Shown: in pieces, positions 1 through 8,574 of the stretch
Position numbering within the stretch: the stretch's first letter is position 1
How the letters are laid out: each line of letters begins with the position of its first letter
From: CAZHYV01 sp964537055
Lineage (GTDB): Bacteria > Myxococcota_A > Polyangia > Palsa-1104 > JAEUJZ01
DNA: 64,000 nt
Assembly: GCA_964537055.1 (NCBI GenBank)
Contig: CAZHYV010000002.1
Location: 186,001 to 250,000, forward strand
Reading direction: 5' to 3'
Notes under the pieces: model-generated
What the model was told of the DNA's origin: nothing
Databases searched by the model: none
What the model saw: the letters and a program-made list of their open reading frames with translations, nothing else
Made by a program: the position numbers and the translations under genes

Positions 1-48
1 TGCCTTTTCGGAGAAAGAGCCTGCGCCTGTTCCATAGGGCGTGAGCAT
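1..48 (-). CDS. Possible 5' end of a gene leaving the window on the left
   Basis: Reading leftward on the minus strand, an open frame begins with ATG at 48 and stays open to the window edge (MLTPYGTGAGSFSEKA). The same frame is open upstream back to about position 130 with protein-like composition but no good start codon, so the gene could also begin with a non-ATG codon or be a remnant. No family can be named from 16 residues. The next gene upstream on this strand (ending at 162) has the same orientation. Confidence 0.2.
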   Translation of the reverse strand, partial: MLTPYGTGAGSFSEKA

Positions 49-161
49 ACCAAATTCTTTCTGAGATTCACGCAGAAAATGAAAGAAAATATCTTCTTTC
101 GCTTTTAGAGGGATAGGGTCGCTCGTTTTCTAAGAGATTTAGTGCTGGATAGAGGAAAGGG

Positions 162-842
162 TTAAAAACCAAGCAGGTTGAACCGGAACCCGGCCCTGAG
201 AAAAAAGTGAGGGCCGTGCGGTTTGTTACGGAAATCATCCATATTAGGCATACGAACCGAATCAAACCCGGTCACGTGGTACCCGATCACAGCGCTCGCA
301 AAAAAGCTGAAAACCTGTTTTGTGATGGGAAGTTCCAAAACCGCTTCTGCTTCGCCTGTAAACCCAAATTTTGAGATTTGGTCCACGTTGATCGGAATCT
401 GAGGACTCAGCCCAAGGCCAAATACAATTCCACCCAAAATGTTTAAATGCAAAACCACCCCTGAATTATTGATGGGCCGAAAATGAAACCCACCAACCAG
501 CTGACCCAAAGTTCCGCTAAATTTCCCTCCCTCATTCAGATTCAAATACTGATCGAATCGAAGCTGGGTTGTAAAGATAAGTACATCAAGGCCCGCTCGT
601 CCACCGACATGGAATCCCATATTATATGCAGTGTGCTGACTTCGGTAAAGTTCTTCTCCCTGGTAGTTTGAGCCTTCAGGAAGTCCGATCACTCCCGAAG
701 CTACCATCCCAGGATAAGCATCCAAGTACAGATTTAAAATTTTTGCTTCAGCTTTAGGGCTGAATGCAAAAATGGATAGTACAAAAAATCCAAAAAGAGT
801 AGGAAGAAGAAAGCGTGAAAATAGAAGAGATTTGGTTTTCAT
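162..842 (-). CDS. Exported outer-membrane beta-barrel-like protein
   Basis: This is a 226-residue protein with a clear N-terminal signal peptide: Lys near the start, a hydrophobic stretch at about residues 10-28, and an AEA-type cleavage site near 33. The rest alternates short polar and hydrophobic segments with many Gly and aromatic residues. It ends in Phe (FRFNLLGF), the usual C-terminal signature of outer-membrane barrels recognised by BAM. I see no enzymatic motif. The size suits a small 8-strand barrel. It faces away from the acetyltransferase gene at 1048, sharing a roughly 200-bp divergent promoter region. The family is not recognised; the barrel call is inferred from composition and the terminal Phe. 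Confidence 0.6.
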   Translation of the reverse strand: MKTKSLLFSRFLLPTLFGFFVLSIFAFSPKAEAKILNLYLDAYPGMVASGVIGLPEGSNYQGEELYRSQHTAYNMGFHVGGRAGLDVLIFTTQLRFDQYLNLNEGGKFSGTLGQLVGGFHFRPINNSGVVLHLNILGGIVFGLGLSPQIPINVDQISKFGFTGEAEAVLELPITKQVFSFFASAVIGYHVTGFDSVRMPNMDDFRNKPHGPHFFLRAGFRFNLLGF

Positions 843-998
843 GCCATAGAGTCTAAAAAGGGTATCTTGGAATGTAAAGAGAATTTAGTCTACAGAAGGA
901 ACAAAAGTTGGGTAATGATTTGTTTTTATTTAAGATTCTTAGTTCTTTCTTTGGCAATGTTTGTAGGCGAGCTTGAATCATAAAGTACCAAATTTCGA

Positions 999-1020
999 AG
1001 GATAAGTACTATATTATCCT
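999..1020. promoter_or_regulatory. Inverted repeat upstream of the GNAT gene
   Basis: AGGATAA and TTATCCT are separated by 8 bp, ending 27 bp before the acetyltransferase ATG at 1048. The position, between the probable promoter and the ribosome site, suits an operator or a 5' leader hairpin. No regulator gene is adjacent, so its role is inferred. Confidence 0.35.
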
Positions 1021-1047
1021 ACCAACGCGCACACAAAGGAAATAGCC

Positions 1048-1644
1048 ATGAATATAAAAGCCCTACTGACCCGCAATATCATCCTAGAGAATAAGCGGGT
1101 TCTCCTTAGACCTTTATCGATGATGGATTTAGAATCCCTCCTCCCGATCGCGCTAGAGTCCGAACTTTGGAAGGTAGGCATGACAGAGATCAGGGACCGT
1201 CAAGACCTAGAGCATTATATCGAACAAGCGCTTTCTGATAGGACAAAAGGCCTGTCCTATCCTTTCGTAATCGTTGATAAAGACTCAAATCAAATCGCAG
1301 GTTCGACTCGGTATTCTGAGATTACCCCCCAATTTAAACGCCTAGAGATTGGATGGACCTGGTTATCCAAAAATACCCGAGGCTCAGGCCTAAACAAAGC
1401 CTGCAAATATGAGTTACTCCGGTTTGCATTCGAGGAGCTTCTTATGAATCGAGTCGAGATTAAGACGGATGCACTGAATTTACGATCACGCGCCGCCATC
1501 AAAAAACTGGGCGCCACCGAAGAAGGAATCTTACGATCCCATATGATTACCCATTCAGGAAGAGTGCGAGATACAGTCATGCACAGCATTCTCTCATCAG
1601 AATGGCCTCGCATCCAGCAAGAAGTCTTCGGAGAGTATCTCTAA
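1048..1644 (+). CDS. GNAT-family N-acetyltransferase (RimJ/RimL-like)
   Basis: The 198-residue protein matches the Acetyltransf_3 branch of GNAT enzymes, which move an acetyl group from acetyl-CoA to an amine, often a protein N-terminus or small molecule. Visible marks are RLEIGWTWL (beta 4), the acetyl-CoA loop region TRGSGLNK near residues 112-119, and the family ending around NRVEIKTDALNLRSRAAIKKLGA with EGILR after it. The start at 1048 is supported by an AAAGGA ribosome site about 9 bases upstream. It is single, between the divergent barrel gene and a decayed ATPase. The substrate cannot be told from sequence. Confidence 0.85.
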   Translation: MNIKALLTRNIILENKRVLLRPLSMMDLESLLPIALESELWKVGMTEIRDRQDLEHYIEQALSDRTKGLSYPFVIVDKDSNQIAGSTRYSEITPQFKRLEIGWTWLSKNTRGSGLNKACKYELLRFAFEELLMNRVEIKTDALNLRSRAAIKKLGATEEGILRSHMITHSGRVRDTVMHSILSSEWPRIQQEVFGEYL

Positions 1645-1685
1645 GCAAAATTTCTCCTCAGAACATGACTAAATTCGACCCACAC

Positions 1686-1709
1686 CGAAAAAAGTCATGA
1701 CTTTTTTCG
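1686..1709. promoter_or_regulatory. 24-bp perfect loopless palindrome (operator or terminator)
   Basis: The half-site CGAAAAAAGTCA is followed directly by its exact reverse complement. It lies 42 bp after the GNAT stop and about 25 bp before the readable remnant of a DUF4143 ATPase. It contains AAAGT...ACTTT arms like those in front of the intact DUF4143 gene at 7046, there with a 3-bp spacer and here with 4 bp. The T6 tract on the right arm also allows terminator function for the GNAT gene, although there is no free loop. Confidence 0.45.
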
Positions 1710-1733
1710 AGTTCGGTCTAAAACGGTCTTATT

Positions 1734-2019
1734 CTATCGAGAACAATCCTTCCTTATGCCAAGCAGATGCTTACAGAATGGAATAAAATGCTCTTTGTGA
1801 GTAGACCTAGGCAGGTAGGAAAAACGACCCTGGCTCATCAGCTGGGAAATCAGTTTGCTCACATGAGCCTGCCACGAAGGGCCAGCCCTCTTTGCTCTTT
1901 CTTATCGAATGTAAAACCACCGATACGAATCTATCAACGCATCTGCTTTATTTTCAGCAGCTTCTCGCTGTTCCCTTAATCAAGGAACACAGCAACTTGT
2001 GATTTCTGCAGAAAGGTAA
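1734..2019 (+). pseudogene. Decayed DUF4143-type AAA ATPase
   Basis: Only the two ends of an AAA_14/DUF4143 ATPase remain. The N-terminal piece reads through an in-frame ATG at 1767 into the Walker A segment FVSRPRQVGKTTLA. After about residue 35 the frame loses sense. A second frame, beginning near 1862, carries the family's C-terminal nuclease-like end (LLFLIECKTTDTNLSTHL) and stops at 2002. A third frame (QQLVISAER) carries on to 2019. Intact relatives have about 380-430 codons, so the middle of roughly 300 codons has been deleted and at least one frameshift has followed. An intact relative lies at 5883-7046. I regard this piece as non-functional. Confidence 0.7.
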
Positions 2020-2128
2020 CCTCTCCTGTTTATATAGGCCCTCTACGTATTACGTGATCCCTATACATGGATATGAATTTTTGCAAAATCGGTTGCTTGC
2101 ATCATTGATTGTCCTATATGAATATCTC

Positions 2129-3577
2129 ATGAATCAGACCAAATGGCGCCTTCTTCTTTGCCTCTACGCTTTTGCTCTGTCCTCCCTTCTCTTCCACAAA
2201 AGAAGCTTCGGCTTCTTTGATATCGAACATTTTCATATAGCTCCAGGAACTGGAAAAATCATCACAACAGACCTTGGCAGCATCGGACCACACCTTGAGT
2301 TAACTTCCCAACTCTTCTTGAATTATACTTACCAACCCCTCCGATCAATTGAGGGTCAGTTCGGTCCTCATGTGGATCACCGTCTCTCCATGGACCTTTC
2401 TCTGTCTTTCGCCATGTTTAAAAGGTTCCAGATCGCTCTTTCCCTGCCGATCACCTGGTTCCAGGCTGGTCAAATTTCTGGATCACAAGAGCTTGCAGCC
2501 ATAGGGCCTGGGGATGCTCGACTCCATCTAAAAGGAATCTTTTTTGAGAACGAAAGTTCAAGGTTCTACGAGCGTAGTAAAATAGGTTTTGGTCTGGGTC
2601 TCGTTGGAATCTTAAGTCTCCCTACAGGAGATTCGTTCAATTTTTTAAGCACCCAATCCGCGATTCCTCTTATCGTAATTAGCAACGGTACCGATACTTT
2701 TCCTGTGATTGGGATTGGACGGGGCTTGCCAACTTTTCAACTGAAACTCGCTGCCCACCTTCAGTACAAATTTTTCCGAGCAGCGCTGAATTTTGGAGGA
2801 TTTTTCGCCTTCCCAGATATTGGATACGGGAGCACGTCCTACATGGGCCACGGCTTTGTCTACAATCTAGGCGGAGAGTTTGCGATCGCAGAAACCCGCA
2901 CATGGAATCTTTCCCTGCTCGCAGAAGTGTTCGGTCTTTCGCGAGAACCCTTTGAAGCATCCAGTAGCCCGATCGAAGGAATTCTTGCAAGCAAACTATC
3001 GTTCCAAAAATGGACTCTATTTTTAGGAATGGGGGCAGGATTTTCTTATCGAGGATATGGGACGCCTGCAGCAAGAGTTTTTGCCGGATTTTCGTATGCA
3101 TTCATTATTCCTAAAAAGTCTTCTTCTCAGCGACCTGATCCCATTCCGTTCCAAAAAACAAATTCCTACATTACTCTAACGCCCCAAATGATTGAACTTC
3201 GCCAAAAGACATTTCTCGAATTTGATAATGACAAAATTCGACCCACGGATTATCCCATCCTCGATGAGATTGCGTCATTATTACAATCGAGACCAGACAT
3301 CAAAAAGGTTCTTATCGCTGGCCATACGGACGATCAGGGTGCAGGGTCTTATAACTTAGACCTTTCGAAACGAAGAGCCAAATCTGTGAAGGAATATTTG
3401 GTTGGCAAAGGGGTCTCTTCCGATCGGCTGCTCACCGAAGGATTTGGAGAAACCTGCCCTCTGATTCCTAACGATACCGATGATCAGCGTTCACAAAACC
3501 GCCGTGTTGATTTTGTTATTCTTGAACAGGCAGGACAGGTATCGATTCCCTATCCGTGCCTTACCAAGCGAAACTAA
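2129..3577 (+). CDS. OmpA-family outer-membrane protein with N-terminal barrel
   Basis: About 482 residues. The frame opens at a GTG (2054), but I chose the ATG at 2129 because it directly precedes a good signal peptide (MNQTKWRLLLCLYAFALSS). Residues of roughly 30-330 form a Gly- and aromatic-rich barrel-like region. The last 120 residues are a peptidoglycan-binding OmpA domain: FLEFDNDKIRP, then AGHTDDQGAGSYNLDLSKRRA with the meso-DAP-binding Asp and Arg, and QNRRVDF. The domain order matches the protein at 36227-37924, but this one has no TSP3 repeats between barrel and OmpA domain. It likely anchors the outer membrane to peptidoglycan. The helicase gene follows after about 100 bp. Confidence 0.8.
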   Translation: MNQTKWRLLLCLYAFALSSLLFHKRSFGFFDIEHFHIAPGTGKIITTDLGSIGPHLELTSQLFLNYTYQPLRSIEGQFGPHVDHRLSMDLSLSFAMFKRFQIALSLPITWFQAGQISGSQELAAIGPGDARLHLKGIFFENESSRFYERSKIGFGLGLVGILSLPTGDSFNFLSTQSAIPLIVISNGTDTFPVIGIGRGLPTFQLKLAAHLQYKFFRAALNFGGFFAFPDIGYGSTSYMGHGFVYNLGGEFAIAETRTWNLSLLAEVFGLSREPFEASSSPIEGILASKLSFQKWTLFLGMGAGFSYRGYGTPAARVFAGFSYAFIIPKKSSSQRPDPIPFQKTNSYITLTPQMIELRQKTFLEFDNDKIRPTDYPILDEIASLLQSRPDIKKVLIAGHTDDQGAGSYNLDLSKRRAKSVKEYLVGKGVSSDRLLTEGFGETCPLIPNDTDDQRSQNRRVDFVILEQAGQVSIPYPCLTKRN

Positions 3578-3680
3578 GATGATCCCTAGGAGATTTGGTC
3601 AGCATTCTCCTTTACTATACTCTTCTTCTCGCTGTTCCCCGCTTGCCTTCCCTTGAAACTCAAGCTACAGTTTTAGCCCT

Positions 3681-5786
3681 GTGCTTGTTCATTTTCGTTT
3701 GTCCGATCTAAACCCCCAGCAGAGAGAAGCCGTCATAACTACCGAGGGTCCGCTCCTAATTTTGGCCGGCGCCGGATCGGGGAAAACCCGTGTCATTACT
3801 TACCGAATTGCCCATCTTCTCTCACAAGGGGTACCTGCCTCTCAGATCTTGGCTGTAAGTTTTACCAACAAGGCGGCCGACGAAATGAAAGAGCGTGTAG
3901 AACGCCTGGTGGGTTCGCGGCTGGCACGCTCGCTGATTCTGTCAACCTTTCATTCGCTGGGACTCCTCATTCTCAAAGCGGAAAAAGAGGCGCTTGGGTT
4001 TCCTAAAGGGTTTACCATCTACGACACAGCCGATCAGCTTGGGGTGATTCGAGATATCTTAAAAGATGCGCAGGTTGCTGACAGACGCATTGACCCCAAA
4101 GCCGTCCTATCGAGGATCAGTCGCCTGAAAAATGCAGGTACTAGCCCAGAAGAATTTCTTAAGCAGCTTCATCTTTTGAAGTACGTTTCTGAATACGATG
4201 GATTTGCTGCTGAGATTTATCCTCGGTATCAAGCCAAGATGCGTGCTTTTCATGCGCTCGATTTTGATGACCTTTTGGTAGAGACCCTCCGTTTATTTCG
4301 AGAGAATGAAGCGATCTGCAAACGTTGGCAAAACCGATTTCAGTATGTCATGGTCGACGAGTACCAGGACACAAACCGATGCCAATTCGAATTTTTACAG
4401 CTTCTCTGCAAGACTCATCAGAATCTGGCAGTCGTCGGAGATGATGACCAATCGATCTATGGATTCCGCGGGGCCTACAGCGAAAACATCCTTAACTTTG
4501 GTAAAGAGTATCAGCAAGCGAAGATCATTACGCTTGAGGAAAATTATCGCTCGACCCAGGTGATTTTGGATGCTGCCAATGCCGTTATTGCGAAAAACCA
4601 AAATCGACATCCCAAAAAGCTGTGGTCGCAGAAAAAAGAAGGAGATAAGATTCAGCTGGTGGTGTGTCCCGATGCAGAATCCGAAGCTCAGTTTGTGGCA
4701 AGCGAGATTGAGTTGCTCAAAGCTCACCACAAAAAGGACCTCCGCGATATTGCGATTCTGTACCGCTCGAATGTGCAAGCACGACTTCTCGAAGAAGAAT
4801 TGCGCCAAGCCCGGATCCAGTATCGCATGATTGGAGGCCAGGCTTTCTTTGACCGTAAAGAGATAAAAGATGCCATCGCCTACCTAAAAACACTTCTCTA
4901 TCCTCGGGATGAAATTTCGTTACGGCGGATCATCAACTATCCTGCCCGAGGCATTGGCCCAAACACCATCTCCATTCTGGAAGAACTTCACAAGCAGCTT
5001 CTAAAAAAGAACTCCAAAGCAGCCCTATGGGACGTTCTCTCCCTTCTAAAGCAAGGAGAATTCCCCGATTCCCTTCCTAAGCCAGGCCGGGCTGCAGTCA
5101 TAGCATTTTTCGAGTTGATGGAGAAATACCACCTTCAGCTTCGGCAAAGCCATGACTACGCTAGCCATGCCAAACTTCTTTTTGTCGAAGCTGGCATCCA
5201 CGACGACCTTCTTCGGAGTGGACCTACCGCAGCAGCGGCAACTCGTCGCTTGAAAAATCTCGATGGTTTTGTCGAGTCGCTACGTCGATTCCAAAGCCGC
5301 GAAGAGGCAACAGGTCCCGATACCTTATCAAACTACCTTCACCGTCTCAGCCTACAAAGCCAAGATGATGATAGCGACTCGTCGACTGATGATATTCTTA
5401 CGCTTTCTACACTTCATGGCGCCAAAGGCCTCGAGTACCAAGTTGTCTTTTTAGTCGGAGTAGAGGAAGAACTTCTCCCTCACAAGAGAATCCTGAATCC
5501 CACAGAAATAGATATGAGTGAGGTTTCGGGTGCAACAGATATTACGGAAGAGCGGCGATTGTTTTATGTTGGGATCACCCGAGCCCGCCAGCAGCTGTAT
5601 CTGACCCGAGCCGAACTTCGTGGGAATCGCAACGCTCCCCGTATTCCCAGCCGTTTTCTGGATGAGCTTCCCAAAGATTCATTTCAGATTCGAGATATAG
5701 CATCCTCCGGCACAGGCATGAGCCACGAAGAAGAACAGGCTCTCATCCGGGAACAGATTGCCAAGCTGCTCAAAATGACGGCGTAA
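3681..5786 (+). CDS. UvrD/Rep-family ATP-dependent DNA helicase
   Basis: This is a superfamily-1A 3'-5' DNA helicase of 701 residues, used in fork restart or repair. The motifs are complete: Q-motif LNPQQREAV, Walker A AGAGSGKTRVIT, motif Ia FTNKAADEM, Walker B VDEYQDTN, motif III GDDDQSIYGFRGA, motif IV EENYRST, motif V TLHGAKGLEYQ, motif VI YVGITRARQQLYL. Details such as TFHSLGLLILK and the short C-terminus after PSRFLDELPKD resemble Rep more than UvrD or PcrA with its long tail. The start is uncertain between GTG 3681 and TTG 3699; neither has a strong ribosome site. It converges with the DUF4143 gene. Confidence 0.93.
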   Translation: MLVHFRLSDLNPQQREAVITTEGPLLILAGAGSGKTRVITYRIAHLLSQGVPASQILAVSFTNKAADEMKERVERLVGSRLARSLILSTFHSLGLLILKAEKEALGFPKGFTIYDTADQLGVIRDILKDAQVADRRIDPKAVLSRISRLKNAGTSPEEFLKQLHLLKYVSEYDGFAAEIYPRYQAKMRAFHALDFDDLLVETLRLFRENEAICKRWQNRFQYVMVDEYQDTNRCQFEFLQLLCKTHQNLAVVGDDDQSIYGFRGAYSENILNFGKEYQQAKIITLEENYRSTQVILDAANAVIAKNQNRHPKKLWSQKKEGDKIQLVVCPDAESEAQFVASEIELLKAHHKKDLRDIAILYRSNVQARLLEEELRQARIQYRMIGGQAFFDRKEIKDAIAYLKTLLYPRDEISLRRIINYPARGIGPNTISILEELHKQLLKKNSKAALWDVLSLLKQGEFPDSLPKPGRAAVIAFFELMEKYHLQLRQSHDYASHAKLLFVEAGIHDDLLRSGPTAAAATRRLKNLDGFVESLRRFQSREEATGPDTLSNYLHRLSLQSQDDDSDSSTDDILTLSTLHGAKGLEYQVVFLVGVEEELLPHKRILNPTEIDMSEVSGATDITEERRLFYVGITRARQQLYLTRAELRGNRNAPRIPSRFLDELPKDSFQIRDIASSGTGMSHEEEQALIREQIAKLLKMTA

Positions 5787-5882
5787 GTGTGTTGTGTGCG
5801 AGAAAGTTTTAGCGCTTGGCCAGCCTAAGTTGGCTCGTGAGCTCGCTCTTTATAAGTAGGGCCTCGTCTAAGGTTTTTGCTC

Positions 5883-7046
5883 CTATACGATGCTCCCCTG
5901 CCACAGGTCTTTGAGAAATTCCTCCACTGGAAAAATTTGTACACCTTCTCCGGTCTTTCGCAATTTTGGCTCCAAAGACACCATGATAAGCTGTGGCACG
6001 TCGGGATGTTCTTTCTTTAGCTCAAATAGCCCCTTACAATCTGCCATCTGGATGGACGCTTTTGCCTTTACTTCGATCGCCGCTTGAATTTTTCCGCCGT
6101 CGTGCACAATAAAATCCACCTCGGTCCCCGTCGATAAACGGAAATACGCTAGATCAAAGAAGCGCTCTTTATATTCTGAATACGTTCTTAGCTCATGGAA
6201 CATCCAATTTTCCAAAGCTTTACCATAAACTTCTGTTTTTGGCCGAAGTTCGCCTCGGTGAGCAAGCTCATTCACTATACCTACATTCGCAAAATAGAAC
6301 TTAGGAGTTTGAATGACCCGGCGCTTAGGCCTATACGTATATGCAGGCAAGCATGCACCGAGCATTGTATCGACCAAGATTTGATAATATTCTTTGGCCG
6401 TGGGAACCGAAACGCCGCAGTCTCGTGCCACCGTTGTAAATTGGAGCATTTCGGTATCTGCCAAAGCAGCAGTTCGCAGAAAATCCGAGAAAGCAGGCAA
6501 ATTCCTCACCAAACCTTCCGCCGCGACCTCTTCTGCCAAATAGTCTTGAATATAGGAAACCATCATTCGCCGTAACGACTTTGCTAGATAGTGACGTGGA
6601 AGATTGCCGTGGTTGAGCGCAATCCCCAGATCGAACTCCTGGCCCAATTCTTTAGAGACCAGGCCATGCATCTCATACCTCAATGCCCATCCGCCAAGCA
6701 AATTGGCATGACCCCGACGTAGCTTTCTAGCGCTTGAGCCACAGAGGACAAAAATGGCTCCTTGATTTTCTATCAGCCAATGCACCTCATCCAAAAGCAT
6801 AGGCAACTTTTGGATTTCGTCTATTACAACCAACGGGGTATTTTTGTAGGCACCTCCGAGATACTCTTCCCTAAGTAAACTTGGTCTTTGTAAATAACGG
6901 AGATACTGATCTGTCTGTAACAGATCAATGATTTCTGCCTCTGGGTACATCTTTTTTAGCCAGAAGCTTTTGCCGATCTGCCTACGACCCCACAGGAAAA
7001 AGCTTTCTTTAGGATGCTTTGGTAGCGTGAGCGCTCTTCGAAACAT
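5883..7046 (-). CDS. AAA ATPase with DUF4143 domain
   Basis: 387 residues, full length for the AAA_14/DUF4143 family. The N-terminal P-loop domain has Walker A WGRRQIGKS (about residues 19-27) and Walker B LVVIDEIQK (about 92-100), then the sensor-like FVLCGSSARKL. The C-terminal DUF4143 half ends in a PD-(D/E)xK-like core: EVDFIVHDGG followed by AAIEVKAK. The role of such proteins is poorly known; they are often mobile, accessory and present in several copies. Two copies of a 28-bp repeat with an inner palindrome lie just upstream of the ATG, which suggests tight, possibly self-encoded, control. A decayed relative lies at 1734-2019. Confidence 0.85.
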   Translation of the reverse strand: MFRRALTLPKHPKESFFLWGRRQIGKSFWLKKMYPEAEIIDLLQTDQYLRYLQRPSLLREEYLGGAYKNTPLVVIDEIQKLPMLLDEVHWLIENQGAIFVLCGSSARKLRRGHANLLGGWALRYEMHGLVSKELGQEFDLGIALNHGNLPRHYLAKSLRRMMVSYIQDYLAEEVAAEGLVRNLPAFSDFLRTAALADTEMLQFTTVARDCGVSVPTAKEYYQILVDTMLGACLPAYTYRPKRRVIQTPKFYFANVGIVNELAHRGELRPKTEVYGKALENWMFHELRTYSEYKERFFDLAYFRLSTGTEVDFIVHDGGKIQAAIEVKAKASIQMADCKGLFELKKEHPDVPQLIMVSLEPKLRKTGEGVQIFPVEEFLKDLWQGSIV

Positions 7047-7056
7047 GCTGCTACTA

Positions 7057-7115
7057 TATCATGTTTATTTAAAGTGGTACTTTATTTTATCATGTTTATT
7101 TAAAGTGATACTTTA
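7057..7115 (-). promoter_or_regulatory. Twin 28-bp direct repeats with inner palindromes (putative operators)
   Basis: Copies at 7057-7084 and 7088-7115 differ at one base and are 3 bp apart. Each ends in a palindrome: TAAAGT-GGT-ACTTTA at 7070-7084 and TAAAGT-GAT-ACTTTA at 7101-7115. They begin 11 bp upstream of the DUF4143 ATPase ATG, so bound protein would block its promoter. The 31-bp period places both palindromes on roughly the same helix face. The regulator is unknown and no DNA-binding protein gene is adjacent. Confidence 0.6.
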
Positions 7116-7133
7116 GGATTTCGCACTCAAAAA

Positions 7134-7490
7134 TTGCACCTTTTGCATCTAACTCCCTTGCGTTCGCACAATCTTGCAGGGCGTATACTTTACGAATTTA
7201 CCTATATTCTTTGGCCGCTTCGAGAAGGGCAACGAACCCCCATGTTTCAGATCCATCTCGCCGTAAAAGCAGACATACCACGTCCCTCGTTATGGAAACG
7301 CCTTTTTAGGAAAAAGAAAGAGGTTGGCTGTTTGCTTGAGGGAGGGGGACAAAGAAGCCTAGAGGTAACGCGAGAGCAACAGGACGAAGAATTTGTTTAT
7401 CAGGGAAATATTATAGGTGAGATTCCAGACGCGCTTCACTACTATATGGGAGATGAGGATTTTGTAGAGAAGAATATGAAGCGTAAGTAA
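7134..7490 (+). CDS. Small hypothetical protein
   Basis: Open frame of 118 codons starting at 7134. The ATG at 7242 (82 residues, MFQIHLAVKADIPRP) is the more protein-like start; the segment before it has little protein character. The C-terminal half is charged, with LWKRLFRKKKEVG and EDFVEKNMKRK. There is no signal peptide, membrane segment or recognised domain, and no good ribosome site for either start. It lies between the operator repeats of the DUF4143 gene and a convergent lipoprotein gene. It may be a remnant. Confidence 0.3.
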   Translation: MHLLHLTPLRSHNLAGRILYEFTYILWPLREGQRTPMFQIHLAVKADIPRPSLWKRLFRKKKEVGCLLEGGGQRSLEVTREQQDEEFVYQGNIIGEIPDALHYYMGDEDFVEKNMKRK

Positions 7491-7502
7491 ACGATACGTT
7501 TT

Positions 7503-8114
7503 CTACTCAACATTTACAGTATCGCCACTCACTGTAACTTTTGGGTCCGGATTCTCTTTATCTTCACCAGCATGAACTCTTTCTTTAAGAATAGGATAAT
7601 TCTCGTGCTGCCTGCTCCCACTGATCACGTTTAGCTCAGTGAACAATCGATCTGAGGTTCCATAGAATGATTGGCATTGAAATTTCCAAACACCTGTTAA
7701 TAATTTCCCATCCTTGCACTGCTCTTCTGGAGCAAGATGTCTGGCGACATGCTCCTCGCTACAAGAAACATTTACCGTTTCTGGTTCAGGAATGGTGCCC
7801 GAACTAGAAAATTTCTCATCCCGATGCATGGCCCAGCACTCTCCAAATTGTGTGCAGACCCTTCCGCATTTGAGATCGACAATCTTCTGCAATTCCCCCC
7901 GAAGCTCTTGCTTTAATTCCCGAATGCGCTCATCACCCAGATAAGTTAACAAGTTTAGGATCTTTTTATCCTCTACTCCTTCTGCTTCCTTGAGCTTGCG
8001 CAGCTGTTCTACAAGATCATGATTTGCACTTTGAAGGGAGCCAGAATTTCTCTGCTGAGGTGTAGAGGCACAGGACAGAAACAATACGATGGCGGAAAGG
8101 ATATAAGTTTTCAC
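7503..8114 (-). CDS. Predicted lipoprotein, Cys-rich hypothetical
   Basis: 203 residues with a short lipoprotein signal, MKTYILSAIVLFLSC, whose lipobox LFLSC puts the acylated Cys at residue 15. A charged, probably helical segment follows (about residues 30-80). Then comes a domain with six or so cysteines (CGRVCTQFGECW, CSEEH, EEQCKDGK, FQCQSF) that could form disulfides in the periplasm. No family is recognised. A second lipoprotein of similar size with scattered Cys lies at 54069-54614, but I see no convincing alignment between them. The gene runs into the transposase remnant region upstream. Confidence 0.65.
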   Translation of the reverse strand: MKTYILSAIVLFLSCASTPQQRNSGSLQSANHDLVEQLRKLKEAEGVEDKKILNLLTYLGDERIRELKQELRGELQKIVDLKCGRVCTQFGECWAMHRDEKFSSSGTIPEPETVNVSCSEEHVARHLAPEEQCKDGKLLTGVWKFQCQSFYGTSDRLFTELNVISGSRQHENYPILKERVHAGEDKENPDPKVTVSGDTVNVE

Positions 8115-8163
8115 GGTTTTACTCCTAAGCGGTTACGTAAGATTTGTAAGCAAACGAATTCAT

Positions 8164-8574
8164 CCTCTCCTAGAAACCACACTAGATAAATTTTGGCAAG
8201 GGGGGAAAAAGACACAGTTGGATTTGGCTCGCGCTCTGCCGAAGGACACGTCAAATCGTTTCTTATGTCCTCGGAACCAGAGAGGAACAAGAGGCTTGGC
8301 ACTTGCGAGAAGGGATTCCTTCTGCCTATGAATCTCGTCGTACCGGGAGCGATGCCTATGCTCCTTACCAAACCGTCTTTGATACAGACAAGCCCCCCTC
8401 GTTTCTGAAAAAGCAAGGGCAGGCCAACTCTGTCGAACGGTTCAACAACACGCTTAGGCAATGCCTTGCCAGGTTGACGCGAAAGACGGATCTTTTTCCA
8501 AATCAGAGACGATGAACCATGCCGCTCTCTCCTTGTTTTTATATGCTTACAACCTAAACCTAGATAGCAGTTGA
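8164..8574 (+). pseudogene. Frameshifted IS1-family transposase remnant
   Basis: Three frames must be joined to read an IS1-type DDE transposase. Frame A carries LDKFWQGGKKTQ (around 8182-8217), the position of the first catalytic Asp region. Frame B runs from WIWLALCRRTRQIVSYVLG (8219) through FDTDKP to SVERFNNTLRQCLARLTRKT. After a one-base loss near 8491 a third frame reads SFSKSETMNHAALSLFLYAY and stops at 8574. These are hallmark IS1 C-terminal motifs. The N-terminal zinc-finger and helix-turn-helix part is missing, and I could not identify terminal inverted repeats. The long open frame on the opposite strand here is a shadow. Confidence 0.8.

Noticed and set aside
2054..2128. GTG start extending the OmpA protein by 25 residues
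   Set aside because: The extension would put residues before a good signal peptide that begins at the ATG at 2129.
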